A DNA stretch of 40,130 nt. Origin: Calidithermus chliarophilus DSM 9957. GTDB lineage: Bacteria; Deinococcota; Deinococci; Deinococcales; Thermaceae. How positions within the stretch are numbered: position 1 is the stretch's first letter; each line of letters begins with the position of its first letter. The stretch spans positions 1,883 through 42,012 of the forward strand of contig NZ_KE387023.1 in assembly GCF_000430045.1 (NCBI RefSeq). Reading direction: 5' to 3'. Shown piece after piece: positions 1 to 7,060 of the stretch. A program made the translations under genes and the position numbers. Below the pieces are notes generated by a model. The model was not told where the DNA came from and searched no databases. It saw only the letters and a program-made list of their open reading frames with translations.

Positions 1-1188
1 GTCGGTCCGGCCGTACTGCCGCAGGCAGGCCCGCAGCCGGCGGAGCTCCTCGGCCCAGCCCCGGGCACGCTCGAGCGGCAGGGCGGTCAGGAAGGCCTCG
101 AGCCGGCCCAGCGGGTCGGGGGTCATGTCGGCGAAGCCCTCGGCGGGGAGCAGCACCTGGCGCTCGAGGAGCTGCTCGACGAAGCCGCGCACCCGCCCGG
201 CCTGGCCCTCCGGCACCCCTAGCCTGTGGCACAGGGCCTGCTCGAGGTCGCCCCTGGCCAGAGGCCCCCCCTTGAGCAGCTCCCCCACGGCCTGCAGCGC
301 CGGGGAGGTGGGCAGTTGCAGCCAGCGGTCGCGGGCTCGGCCCTGCGCGTCGCGCTGGCGTTGCAGCAGCGTCCAGCCGCCGTCGCCGCGGGCCAGGTCG
401 GGGTTGAGGGCCAGGGGGAGGTAGGGCTGCAGGTCGGGGTGGCCCAGCACGTGGCGGTACACCTCCTCGACCAGGGCGCGGTGCAGGTCGACCCGGGCGC
501 AGAAGGCCGCGCCTTGTGGGGCAGCCCCGGCACGCCCCAGCGCGGTGTGGGTGAAGCGGCTCAGCGGGCTGGTCTTGAGAGCGCAACGGCTGAGGTAGAC
601 CATCAAGGTGTTCTCGACCTTTCGCCAGGTGCTCGGGGGGCTGGGCGCGGCGGCGAGGTACTGCTGGAGGCTGTCGAGGAAGTCGGGCGCGGTGGCCTCG
701 AGCGCGGCCAGTAGGTCCTCGGAGCGAACCACCGCTTCCTTCAGGCGCTGCTGCACCCGCCCGTACTCCTGCAGGAATTCGTGCTCGAAGCGGGCTTCGA
801 GCCCCTGGAGTTCCTGGCGCGACGCGGCCCAGGCCTGCACGGAGGGCAGGGCGGGGTGGTCTTCGGCCCGCAGCACCGCCAGGTCCCGCTCGGACGGCGC
901 CCGCCCTTCCCGGATGCTCCGCCGCAGGTTGATCAGCGCCAGGCGCAGCTCGCGCCGCTCCCCCGCCTCGGCTACCCGGGCCTCGAGCTCCAGGCCCAGC
1001 GTCTCGGCCGAGCGGCGCAGGCGGCCCTCCAGATCGAGGTGGCGGCGGACGAGCTCGGCGCTGTCGAAGCGCAGTTGCTCCAGCACCCCCGCGGGCACGC
1101 TCCCGAAGCGGAGCACGGCGAAGTCCGCGGGGCTCCAGCCGGCGGGGCCGGCGCGGCGGGGTGGGGTGAGGGTCGCGGGTAGGGTCAT
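1..1188 (-). CDS. LanB-type lantibiotic/thiopeptide dehydratase, N-terminal part (cut by window edge)
   Basis: The reading frame runs from an ATG at 1188 off the left edge, so 396 residues are visible and the C-terminus is missing. The key signature is KTSPLSRFT at residues 205-213, preceded by YLSRCAL; this matches the KTSPFS/RTTPFG-type motif of the glutamylation (Lant_dehydr_N) domain of LanB enzymes. Family members transfer glutamate from glutamyl-tRNA to Ser/Thr of a precursor peptide and then eliminate it to give dehydroalanine or dehydrobutyrine. An AGGAGG Shine-Dalgarno sits just before the ATG and nearly touches the stop of the YcaO gene, 10 bases upstream, so the two are probably translationally coupled. 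The elimination domain (SpaB_C) and any azoline dehydrogenase, E1-like partner or pyridine synthase would lie beyond position 1. Family call is firm; the exact product class is inferred. Confidence 0.85.
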   Translation of the reverse strand, partial: MTLPATLTPPRRAGPAGWSPADFAVLRFGSVPAGVLEQLRFDSAELVRRHLDLEGRLRRSAETLGLELEARVAEAGERRELRLALINLRRSIREGRAPSERDLAVLRAEDHPALPSVQAWAASRQELQGLEARFEHEFLQEYGRVQQRLKEAVVRSEDLLAALEATAPDFLDSLQQYLAAAPSPPSTWRKVENTLMVYLSRCALKTSPLSRFTHTALGRAGAAPQGAAFCARVDLHRALVEEVYRHVLGHPDLQPYLPLALNPDLARGDGGWTLLQRQRDAQGRARDRWLQLPTSPALQAVGELLKGGPLARGDLEQALCHRLGVPEGQAGRVRGFVEQLLERQVLLPAEGFADMTPDPLGRLEAFLTALPLERARGWAEELRRLRACLRQYGRTD

Positions 1189-1198
1189 GGGCCTCCTT

Positions 1199-2818
1199 TC
1201 AGGCGAAGGGGTGTGGGGTGAAGAGGGGCTCGAGGTCGGCCCCCGGCGGCAGGCGGCGGCGCAGCCGCGCGCAGGCGTGAACCCGGCGCTGCCGGTGCCC
1301 GAAGGCCAGGGGCAGCGCGTCGGGCACCAGGGCCCGCACGCAGCGCAGGCCGTGCCCGCGCAGGGCGGGGGGCGTGAGATCGACGAAGACCACGTCGGGG
1401 TGGTGCCGCAGCAGGCGTTCGACCAGCACGACCAGCTTGGCGGTGATGCCGCCGGGCCAGCCCCGGTCGCGGGCCTCCAGGCTCGAGGGCGCGACCGCCT
1501 CGCCGGACAGGAAGTCCAGCAGGACAGCGCTTTCGGGGTGGGCGAAGCGGAGGTAGTGGTGCAGCTCGCCCTCCACCGCGCCGGGGTCGTGCAGGCACTG
1601 CCGGGCCCGGCCCGGGTCGTAGAGGTCGAAGGTGAGCTGCAGTGAGGTCAGCACCTCGGTCAGGGCCGCCCGGGCCGCCCGCCAGGTCCGGGCGTGGGCC
1701 GCGGCCCCGCTGAGGGAGTAGGGGGCGCCGCCGTCGGTGCGGACCAGCAGGGCCCAGACGGTCGGCAGCCCGGCCTCCTGGGTGATGTCGTAAAGCCGCG
1801 CCTCGTACCCCAGGCGCGCGGCCCAGTCGAGCTGCACCCCGACCTCGCGCCGGCCCAGGGCCTCGGGGTCGATGCGCCGCGCCGGCGCGCGGGTGTACCA
1901 GGTCATCAGAAACGCGTCGCGCTCGAGCACCTCGAACAGCGCGTGCAGCAGCGCCTCCTCCAGGCTGGCCCCCAGCGCCGTCCCGCTAGAGGTCTCGTTC
2001 ACGAAGCGCGGGCGGCCCGCGTAGCCCAGGAAAGCGTGGGCCGCGGGCACCAGGACAGGCCCCTGCCGGCGGAACGAGTACCCCCACACCCACTCGATGG
2101 GCAGGTCTGGGTCGTAGGGCACCAGCCCAGGCACGTGGCGCAGGTCCTCGGGGCGGGGTTGGACCAGGCTGAGGGGGTCGAGGAGCGGGTGCTCACGGCA
2201 GAGGCGCGAACAGCTACCCCGGACGACCTCGAGCTGCCCCGTGTCGGTGCTGGCCTTGCGCTCGAGCGCCTCCAGCAGCGCCCCCAGCTCGGCGTCGCGG
2301 TAGTTGTTGGCCCGGCCGAAGGTGGGGACGCTGTGTGGGCCCAGGGGGAGGTCGCAGCGGCTCACCGCCGTGCCCCGCACTCCGTCCTCACGCACCACCT
2401 CCCCGCGCAGCCAGGCCCTGAGCTCGCCGCCCAGGGGACGGGGCGCGGCCTGGCGGCAGCTCCCGTCCACGTGCTCGGGGCGCGGGGACAGGAAGGGCTC
2501 GGGCCCGGCCCCCTCCTCGAGGGGAATGACCTGGAGCTGGCCCTCCAGCAGGTCGAGCCTCAGCCAGGAGCGCGAGGGGTTGCCCGACCACAGCTCGAGC
2601 CACGCCCGCGCGAAGGGGTGGCGCCGCTCGAGGTCGGCGAAGGGGGTCGTGGCGGTGGGGTCCCAGCCCGACAGCAGGCCGCGCAGCCGGGCCTGCTCCT
2701 CGGCGGTGTGCGTACCGGGCGAGATCCAGAGGTAGCGGGAGCCGGCGGCCGCCAGCCGGCCGCCCGGCTCCGGGCCGAAGGGGCCAGTGCTCCGCTCCAG
2801 TTGCCGCACCGCGCTCAT
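1199..2818 (-). CDS. YcaO-type cyclodehydratase of an azole RiPP pathway
   Basis: This 539-residue protein is a YcaO-family enzyme, the ATP-dependent catalyst that turns Cys/Ser/Thr of a precursor peptide into azolines. Visible motifs are GALLEALERKAS (about 179-190), NETSSGTALGAS (274-285) and LFEVLERDAF (294-303), which correspond to the Mg-ATP binding segments of the family. About 150 residues precede the catalytic core, as in SagD-like thiazole/oxazole enzymes; no E1-like (ThiF/SagC) domain is fused, so a separate partner is expected and is not visible here. The start ATG follows a G-rich ribosome site, 13 bases after the exporter stop. The C-terminus ends FTPHPFA rather than the proline-rich PxPxP tail of many SagD proteins. 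Its operon position between exporter and dehydratase supports a role in maturing the peptide at 4201-4371. Confidence 0.9.
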   Translation of the reverse strand: MSAVRQLERSTGPFGPEPGGRLAAAGSRYLWISPGTHTAEEQARLRGLLSGWDPTATTPFADLERRHPFARAWLELWSGNPSRSWLRLDLLEGQLQVIPLEEGAGPEPFLSPRPEHVDGSCRQAAPRPLGGELRAWLRGEVVREDGVRGTAVSRCDLPLGPHSVPTFGRANNYRDAELGALLEALERKASTDTGQLEVVRGSCSRLCREHPLLDPLSLVQPRPEDLRHVPGLVPYDPDLPIEWVWGYSFRRQGPVLVPAAHAFLGYAGRPRFVNETSSGTALGASLEEALLHALFEVLERDAFLMTWYTRAPARRIDPEALGRREVGVQLDWAARLGYEARLYDITQEAGLPTVWALLVRTDGGAPYSLSGAAAHARTWRAARAALTEVLTSLQLTFDLYDPGRARQCLHDPGAVEGELHHYLRFAHPESAVLLDFLSGEAVAPSSLEARDRGWPGGITAKLVVLVERLLRHHPDVVFVDLTPPALRGHGLRCVRALVPDALPLAFGHRQRRVHACARLRRRLPPGADLEPLFTPHPFA

Positions 2819-2831
2819 CGCTGCCCCCCGG

Positions 2832-4085
2832 TTAATCGGCGGCGCTCCCGCCCGCCTCCGCCGCCTGGAACACGGGCTCGCCGGCCTGTGCCCCCTGCCC
2901 CCGGGCCACCGCCGCCCAGGCGAGCGTCAGGGCGGCGGTCACGGCCGCGGCCCCCGCGAAAACCCAGGGCAGGCTGACCCGGTCGATGAAGCCGGCGAGG
3001 GCCAGGAGGGTCAGCGGCATGCCCAGTTGGCCGGTGGCCTCGAGCACGCCGAAGGCGCGCCCTAGCTGGCCGTGCGGGACGAGGGTCTGCAGGAGGTAGG
3101 TGTTGGCGAGGGTCACGAGCCCCACGCCCAGGCCGATCCCCGCCGCCGCCACGAGGGCCGGCGCGTAGGAGCCGGCCAGCGCCAGGAGCGTGAACCCCGC
3201 CGCCGCCAGGCCGTAGCCCAGCGTCACCGAGCGCCGCGCGTCGAAGCGGGCCCCCAGCCACGTGACCGCCATGCTGCCCAGGAGCATGCCCGTGCTGACG
3301 AGCGCGACGAACACCCCGAAGGCCTCAGGGCCGCCGCCCAGGTCGAGCATGTGTTTGGGCATCGCCGAGTTGAGGGGGGCGAAGGCCGCCATGGCGAAGA
3401 ACCCCAGCAGCGGGATGAGGCGCAGGATCGGCGAAGCCCACAGCGTAACCAGGCCCTCGCGCAGGTCCTGGAAGTAGGTGTTCTCGCCGGCGCGGGCGGG
3501 GCGCGGGGGGTTGGAGACCAGCAGCAGGAGCCCGGCCATCAGCAAGAAGGAAGCCGCGTCCAGGAGGATCACGGTGGCGCTGCCCAGCAGCGAAACCAGG
3601 AAGCCCCCGGCCACCAGCCCCACCACGGTCGTGGACTGGCTCGCCACACCCATCAGGCCGTTCGCGCGGGCGAGCTGGCCCGCAGGGACCAACTGGGGGA
3701 GCCAGGCGCGAAAGGCCGAATTGTAGAAGGTGTTAATCCCCCCTTGGAGCAGGGCCACCGCATACAACACGTCGGGGCTGAGCTCACCCCGGATCGCCAG
3801 GTACCACACCCCCAACCCCAGCAGCCCCTTGCACAGATCGCCCAGCAGCAGCGGCGCCTTGAGCGGGACGCGGTCGACCAGGGTGCCCGCGAAGGGGGCC
3901 AACAGGCCCGGCAGCATGCCGAGCGCCAGCACCACCCCGGTGGCGGCCACCGAGCCGGTGAGGTCGAGCACCAAGTAGGCCAGGGCGACGGTGCTCAGGG
4001 CGCTGCCCAGGTCGGACTGGGCGTTGCCCAGCCATACGATGGTGAAGTCGCGGTTCCAGAGCTTGGATGGGGGGGTCCTTGCCAT
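2832..4085 (-). CDS. MFS exporter of the RiPP operon (EntS-like MFS_3)
   Basis: This 417-residue protein has about twelve hydrophobic segments and no signal peptide, typical of the major facilitator superfamily, subgroup MFS_3 that includes the enterobactin exporter EntS and many drug or antibiotic efflux pumps. The N-terminus (LWNRDFTIVWLGNAQSDLGS) and the LVDRVPLKAPLLLGDL loop after segment 2 are characteristic. A strong GGAGGAGG ribosome site precedes the ATG at 4085. It is the first gene after the precursor peptide and is separated from it by a stem-loop at 4138-4179, and it is followed by YcaO after 13 bases. Its likely job is export of the mature peptide and self-protection; no ABC exporter or leader peptidase is visible in the cluster. 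Substrate is an inference from position. Confidence 0.88.
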   Translation of the reverse strand: MARTPPSKLWNRDFTIVWLGNAQSDLGSALSTVALAYLVLDLTGSVAATGVVLALGMLPGLLAPFAGTLVDRVPLKAPLLLGDLCKGLLGLGVWYLAIRGELSPDVLYAVALLQGGINTFYNSAFRAWLPQLVPAGQLARANGLMGVASQSTTVVGLVAGGFLVSLLGSATVILLDAASFLLMAGLLLLVSNPPRPARAGENTYFQDLREGLVTLWASPILRLIPLLGFFAMAAFAPLNSAMPKHMLDLGGGPEAFGVFVALVSTGMLLGSMAVTWLGARFDARRSVTLGYGLAAAGFTLLALAGSYAPALVAAAGIGLGVGLVTLANTYLLQTLVPHGQLGRAFGVLEATGQLGMPLTLLALAGFIDRVSLPWVFAGAAAVTAALTLAWAAVARGQGAQAGEPVFQAAEAGGSAAD

Positions 4086-4137
4086 TGCCTCCTCCTGGTC
4101 GGGGCTCGAGCCCGCTCACGTGGGCCCCGAGGAAAGG

Positions 4138-4179
4138 ATCTGTCCCAGCCCTGAGCCCGAGAGCCGAACTGGGACAGAT
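4138..4179 (-). terminator. Stem-loop between precursor gene and exporter gene
   Basis: A perfect 11-bp inverted repeat, ATCTGTCCCAG at 4138-4148 and CTGGGACAGAT at 4169-4179, encloses a 20-base loop. It lies 22 bases after the precursor stop and about 50 bases before the exporter start. There is no long T tract, so it may be a leaky terminator or an RNA-stabilising 3' structure that gives more precursor than enzyme mRNA, as is common in RiPP operons. The pairing is seen directly; the function is inferred. Confidence 0.6.
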
Positions 4180-4200
4180 TGACGGGCGTCGAGCAGCCGT

Positions 4201-4371
4201 TTACTTGGTGATGACGATGGTGCAGGAGAACTTGCCGATGCTGGCTCCGGCCTCCGGCAGGGCGTAGCTGTCGCTCTCGGCCAGCACTTTCACGTCGTTG
4301 AGGTCGAGGTCTTCGAGGTTGAAGTCGGCCTGGATGTCTTCGGGCTTGGGGGTGTTCTTGGTATTGTCCAT
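4201..4371 (-). CDS. RiPP precursor peptide with thiopeptide/goadsporin-like leader
   Basis: This encodes a 56-residue peptide starting MDNTKNTPKPEDI. The ATG at 4371 is chosen because an AAGGAGGAGGTT ribosome site lies directly before it; in-frame upstream ATGs lack one. The leader is acidic (NLEDLDLNDVKVLAESDS) and ends YALPEAGA, closely resembling thiopeptide and goadsporin leaders, which carry LxxLDxxDxEVL followed by ALPExGAS. The predicted core after GA is SIGKFSCTIVITK: one Cys, two Ser, two Thr, several beta-branched residues and a terminal Lys. YcaO could make a thiazole from the Cys and azoles from Ser/Thr, and LanB could make dehydroamino acids. The core is shorter and has fewer Cys than classical thiopeptides, so a linear azole peptide of the goadsporin type is at least as likely. 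The cleavage point is inferred from the GA-S boundary. Confidence 0.85.
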   Translation of the reverse strand: MDNTKNTPKPEDIQADFNLEDLDLNDVKVLAESDSYALPEAGASIGKFSCTIVITK

Positions 4372-4399
4372 AACCTCCTCCTTCATGTGCCGGGCCCCT

Positions 4400-4415
4400 G
4401 GTGGCTCGGGCCACC
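4400..4415 (-). other. Small hairpin in the precursor 5' UTR
   Basis: GGTGGC at 4400-4405 and GCCACC at 4410-4415 form a 6-bp stem with a 4-base loop, about 20 bases upstream of the precursor's ribosome-binding site. It could protect the message end or affect initiation; only the pairing is visible. Confidence 0.35.
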
Positions 4416-4444
4416 CCACTCCGTCGGGGCCTGGCGATTGGCAA

Positions 4445-4480
4445 TCTGGTCGCTGAGCTCCCGGGAACGCTCAGACCAGA
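4445..4480 (-). other. Two-step hairpin between secreted peptide and precursor
   Basis: TCTGGTC (4445-4451) pairs with GACCAGA (4474-4480) and TGAGC (4454-4458) pairs with GCTCA (4469-4473), giving a 12-bp stem with a 2-base bulge around a CCCGGG-containing loop. It lies 34 bases beyond the stop of the small secreted peptide and about 75 bases before the precursor. No U tract follows, so it is more likely an RNA-processing or partial-termination element than a full terminator. Confidence 0.45.
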
Positions 4481-4513
4481 CCTGAGTGGCACAACCTTCC
4501 GGGCTTCCGTCTT

Positions 4514-4669
4514 CTACCGACCGCCGGGCGCTGGCGCCGATTGGCCGGTGGGGATCGATACCGCGCTGCCAAGGCCGCTGCCGACGTTCGCCGGGTCCGC
4601 CAGAGCTTGCGCGAAGAGGGCGAGTGCGAGGAGGGTTAGGGAGACCACGGCTTGCTGCATCTTCTTCAT
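4514..4669 (-). CDS. Small secreted peptide between SARP regulator and RiPP precursor
   Basis: A 51-residue ORF, too short for ordinary gene calling, starts MKKMQQAVVSLTLLALALF. It has a GGAGGTGA ribosome site 4-7 bases before the ATG at 4669 and ends at TAG 4514. The N-terminus is a clear Sec signal peptide: basic start, hydrophobic core, and cleavage site ALFAQALA before Asp. The mature part would be about 27 residues, rich in Gly, Ser, Ala and Pro, without Cys, ending APAPGGR. A promoter with SARP-type repeats lies just upstream (4711-4743). It sits between a TPR-containing regulator and the RiPP precursor, so a secreted signal peptide is an attractive idea; an immunity or accessory peptide is also possible. 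The family is not recognised. Good GC3 and the ribosome site support that it is real. Confidence 0.65.
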   Translation of the reverse strand: MKKMQQAVVSLTLLALALFAQALADPANVGSGLGSAVSIPTGQSAPAPGGR

Positions 4670-4710
4670 CTCTTCACCTCCGCTGACTTCCGTTCCTTAT
4701 CTCTGGCCAC

Positions 4711-4743
4711 AGGATAGACGGGCCCCGTATTGCAAACGTATTG
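4711..4743 (-). promoter_or_regulatory. SARP-type operator and promoter of the RiPP operon
   Basis: On the minus strand two identical heptamers, CAATACG, are separated by TTTG, giving an 11-bp period (4737-4743 and 4726-4732 on the plus numbering). Nine bases after the second heptamer comes TATCCT (4711-4716), a plausible -10 box, with no good -35. Heptameric direct repeats spaced 11 bp and ending about 8 bp before the -10 are the established binding geometry of SARP regulators such as AfsR. A second direct repeat, GATAGACGG on the plus strand, occurs at 4713-4721 and 4743-4751, exactly 30 bp apart. The cognate regulator is probably the gene at 5073-7004. Confidence 0.6.
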
Positions 4744-4744
4744 A

Positions 4745-5072
4745 TAGACGGCCGCGGCACGAACTGGGCCCGCCCCCTGCCCAGCAACCGGTTTTCAGCC
4801 GTCCAGGAGGGCTTATTCCCCGGCACCTGGGTGGGCAGCATGCCCGGAATACGCGGCCAGCCCGGCCGGGCTGGCCGCGACCCTTCCACCCGAGCGGCGC
4901 CGGAGGAACCGGGCCCGGCGGCTGCCCCGAGCGCAGGCCCGACGCGGGGGACGGCCTCGAGGCGCTGCGTGGCGGCGGGGGCGACCCGGACCGGCGGTGG
5001 GATGGCAGCACGCGGCGGGGGCCACCCCGGACACGGGCAGCCTCCGCCGCAGCCACACCTGCGAGGCGATGC
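4745..5072. other. Gene-free stretch between regulator and RiPP promoter
   Basis: No ORF here has a ribosome site or plausible protein character. The only distinct feature is a perfect 18-bp palindrome, CCAGCCCGGCCGGGCTGG, at 4857-4874, which could end the regulator transcript although no T tract follows. Confidence 0.4.
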
Positions 5073-7004
5073 TCAGTTCGATTGGGGCATCAGCCTGCGC
5101 ACCGCAGGCGGCACTTCTCCCAGTTCGCGGCGGTACCGCTCGCAGATCCGCTCATACTCGAGCCGGGCGGCGATCTCCCCCTCGAGCGAGCGCACCGACT
5201 CGATGATGTAGTAGCAGAGGGGTTCGCTGCAGGGGTCGATCTCGAGCAGGCGGCGTCCGAGGGCCAGGCACTCCCGGTACATCCCCTGCTCGAACCACCG
5301 CTCGAGGATCTGTAGCCCGATTTTGAGCGCTGACCAAGCCAACTCCTCACGCTCCATTTCCGCCCATTCGCTGCTGGCCGCAGGCAGGAAAGGCCCCCGG
5401 TACAGCTCGAAGAGCTCGAGCACAGTCTGGGGCTCGGGCGTGTTGAGGGCGCTTAGCACGTCGTCGGCGTCCCAGGAGAAGTCGAGGTCCTCGAATTGCA
5501 CCGAGTAGCTGCGGCGGAGCCGGTCGAAAGGGATCGAAAGCCCAGGGACCGCGCCCTCGAGGTCGTAGCGGGTCTGGTGAAAGTAGTTGCGGGCCTGCTT
5601 GGGGTCGGCGTCGGGGAACAGGTCGGCCAGGATCCCCTCCAGGCTGTTCCCCGGCTTGCGCAGGAGGTAGGCGAGCACCTCGAGGCTGCGGGAGAGCCCC
5701 AGCCGCACGGGTTGACCGTCCAGCAGCAGCCGCGAAGCCCCCAGGCTCACCAGGCGAAGCTGCCGCAGGCCGGGCTTGGCGGCGCTGAGCTTGAGGTACT
5801 CCTGGTAGAACCCGGCCGCGTACCGGTCGGGCGCTAGCGAGGCCATGTACTCCAGCAACTCGGGCATGAGCCTGAGCTCGGGGCTGAGCGCCGCGACCGA
5901 CCTCAGGGCGTGGCAGGCGTCGATGGCCTTGTTCAACACCAGCTCGGCCATCGCGGGGTTCTGCTGCTTCAGGTAGGCGTTGGCCAGGTGCGCCCAGGCC
6001 CAACTGGCCTCGCGGTAGAAGTGCCCACGCTCGAACTGTTCCGCCACTTCGGCCAGCTTCGCCGCTCCCTCCGCCCCGGCCAAGACCCCCTCCCGCAACG
6101 AGAGCATGAGAGCGGCCCGCTCGGAGGAGACCCGGCCCCGGGCCTTGGCGAGGTACTTGCGGGCCTGGGCGGTGTCGCCGTCGGCGGTGTAAAGGCTGAC
6201 GAGGGAGAGGTCGGCGTAGCTCTCGAAGTCCCGCTGCGAGTAGTGCTCGGCCCGCTCGGCACAGCGGCAGAACAGTTCCTTGGCGCTGGCGCGGTCCCCC
6301 AGCGCCTTGGCCAGCAGCGCGCGGTCGTACAAGTAGCCCAGCTCGACCACGGGGGGCCTGCTGGCGGCGGCCTCGATGGCCGCCAGGTCGGCGGCGGCCT
6401 GGTCGTAGCGGCCCAGGTAGATCAGGCTCAGCGCCCGGCTGGAGAGCACCATCAGGCGGCGGGCCGGTGAGGCGTTGCTCAGCGCGCTGTCGAAGCACTC
6501 CGTGGCCTGGTGCTCGAAGCCCTTGAGGGAGTAGAGGAAGCCCAGCGCGTGCAGGATCGGCGGCTTCAGGGCTTCCGCGAGGGGGGTGCGGAACGTGTTA
6601 CCCCAAGCCTCCTCGAGGTGCTCGATGGCGTCCTCGAGCCTCCCCGTCTCGTAGAGCAGCATGCCCTTCTCCCGGAAGAACAGGCACTTGTCGAAGTCCG
6701 AGAGCGCGGTGGGGTCGAGGCCCTGGAGGGCCTTGTGGGCGAGCCGGAAATCCCCCAGGCTCCGGGCCACGGTCGACAGTTCGATCCCCGCCTCGGGGCA
6801 CCCGCGTGCCCAGGCCCGCAGCAGCAGGTTCTTCGCCCGGCCAGCCTCTCCCAGGTTGAGCAGGGCCGTGCCCGCGAACCGGTCCTCCAGCGGCGTGGGG
6901 TTCTCGAGGCCCTGGTAGAGCCTCCACGCCGAATCACTGTCCCCGGCCAGCAAACGCTCGAGCAATCGGTTTGCGCCGATGTTGGTGTGGTCCCGGCTGT
7001 CCAT
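5073..7004 (-). CDS. TPR-containing SARP-family transcriptional regulator
   Basis: From the ATG at 7004 the protein has 643 residues. Most of the N-terminal two thirds is made of helical, TPR-like repeats (for example LYETGRLEDAIEHLEEAW and YLGRYDQAAADLAAIEAA). The C-terminal ~230 residues form an OmpR-like winged helix (RLVSLGASRLLLDGQPVRLGL, then SLEVLAYLLRKPGN) followed by a bacterial transcriptional activator domain (LFELYRGPFLPAASSEWAEMERE to RYRRELGEVPPAVRRLMPQ). This is the SARP module placed at the C-terminus with a sensing TPR part in front, and no NB-ARC ATPase domain is visible. The frame is open further upstream to 7334, but the upstream residues look non-coding around 7020-7130 and an AT-rich promoter-like stretch lies there. 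It is the likely activator of the RiPP promoter at 4711-4743. Confidence 0.8.
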   Translation of the reverse strand: MDSRDHTNIGANRLLERLLAGDSDSAWRLYQGLENPTPLEDRFAGTALLNLGEAGRAKNLLLRAWARGCPEAGIELSTVARSLGDFRLAHKALQGLDPTALSDFDKCLFFREKGMLLYETGRLEDAIEHLEEAWGNTFRTPLAEALKPPILHALGFLYSLKGFEHQATECFDSALSNASPARRLMVLSSRALSLIYLGRYDQAAADLAAIEAAASRPPVVELGYLYDRALLAKALGDRASAKELFCRCAERAEHYSQRDFESYADLSLVSLYTADGDTAQARKYLAKARGRVSSERAALMLSLREGVLAGAEGAAKLAEVAEQFERGHFYREASWAWAHLANAYLKQQNPAMAELVLNKAIDACHALRSVAALSPELRLMPELLEYMASLAPDRYAAGFYQEYLKLSAAKPGLRQLRLVSLGASRLLLDGQPVRLGLSRSLEVLAYLLRKPGNSLEGILADLFPDADPKQARNYFHQTRYDLEGAVPGLSIPFDRLRRSYSVQFEDLDFSWDADDVLSALNTPEPQTVLELFELYRGPFLPAASSEWAEMEREELAWSALKIGLQILERWFEQGMYRECLALGRRLLEIDPCSEPLCYYIIESVRSLEGEIAARLEYERICERYRRELGEVPPAVRRLMPQSN

Positions 7005-7060
7005 ATAGACCCACCCGCTCACCCAATTGACCGCCTGCGCGTACCGCTTATCTACTATGT

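Noticed and set aside
4697..5056. Minus-strand ORFs between the regulator and the secreted peptide
   Set aside because: Pro/Arg/Gly-rich translations without ribosome sites, and they run across the SARP-type promoter.
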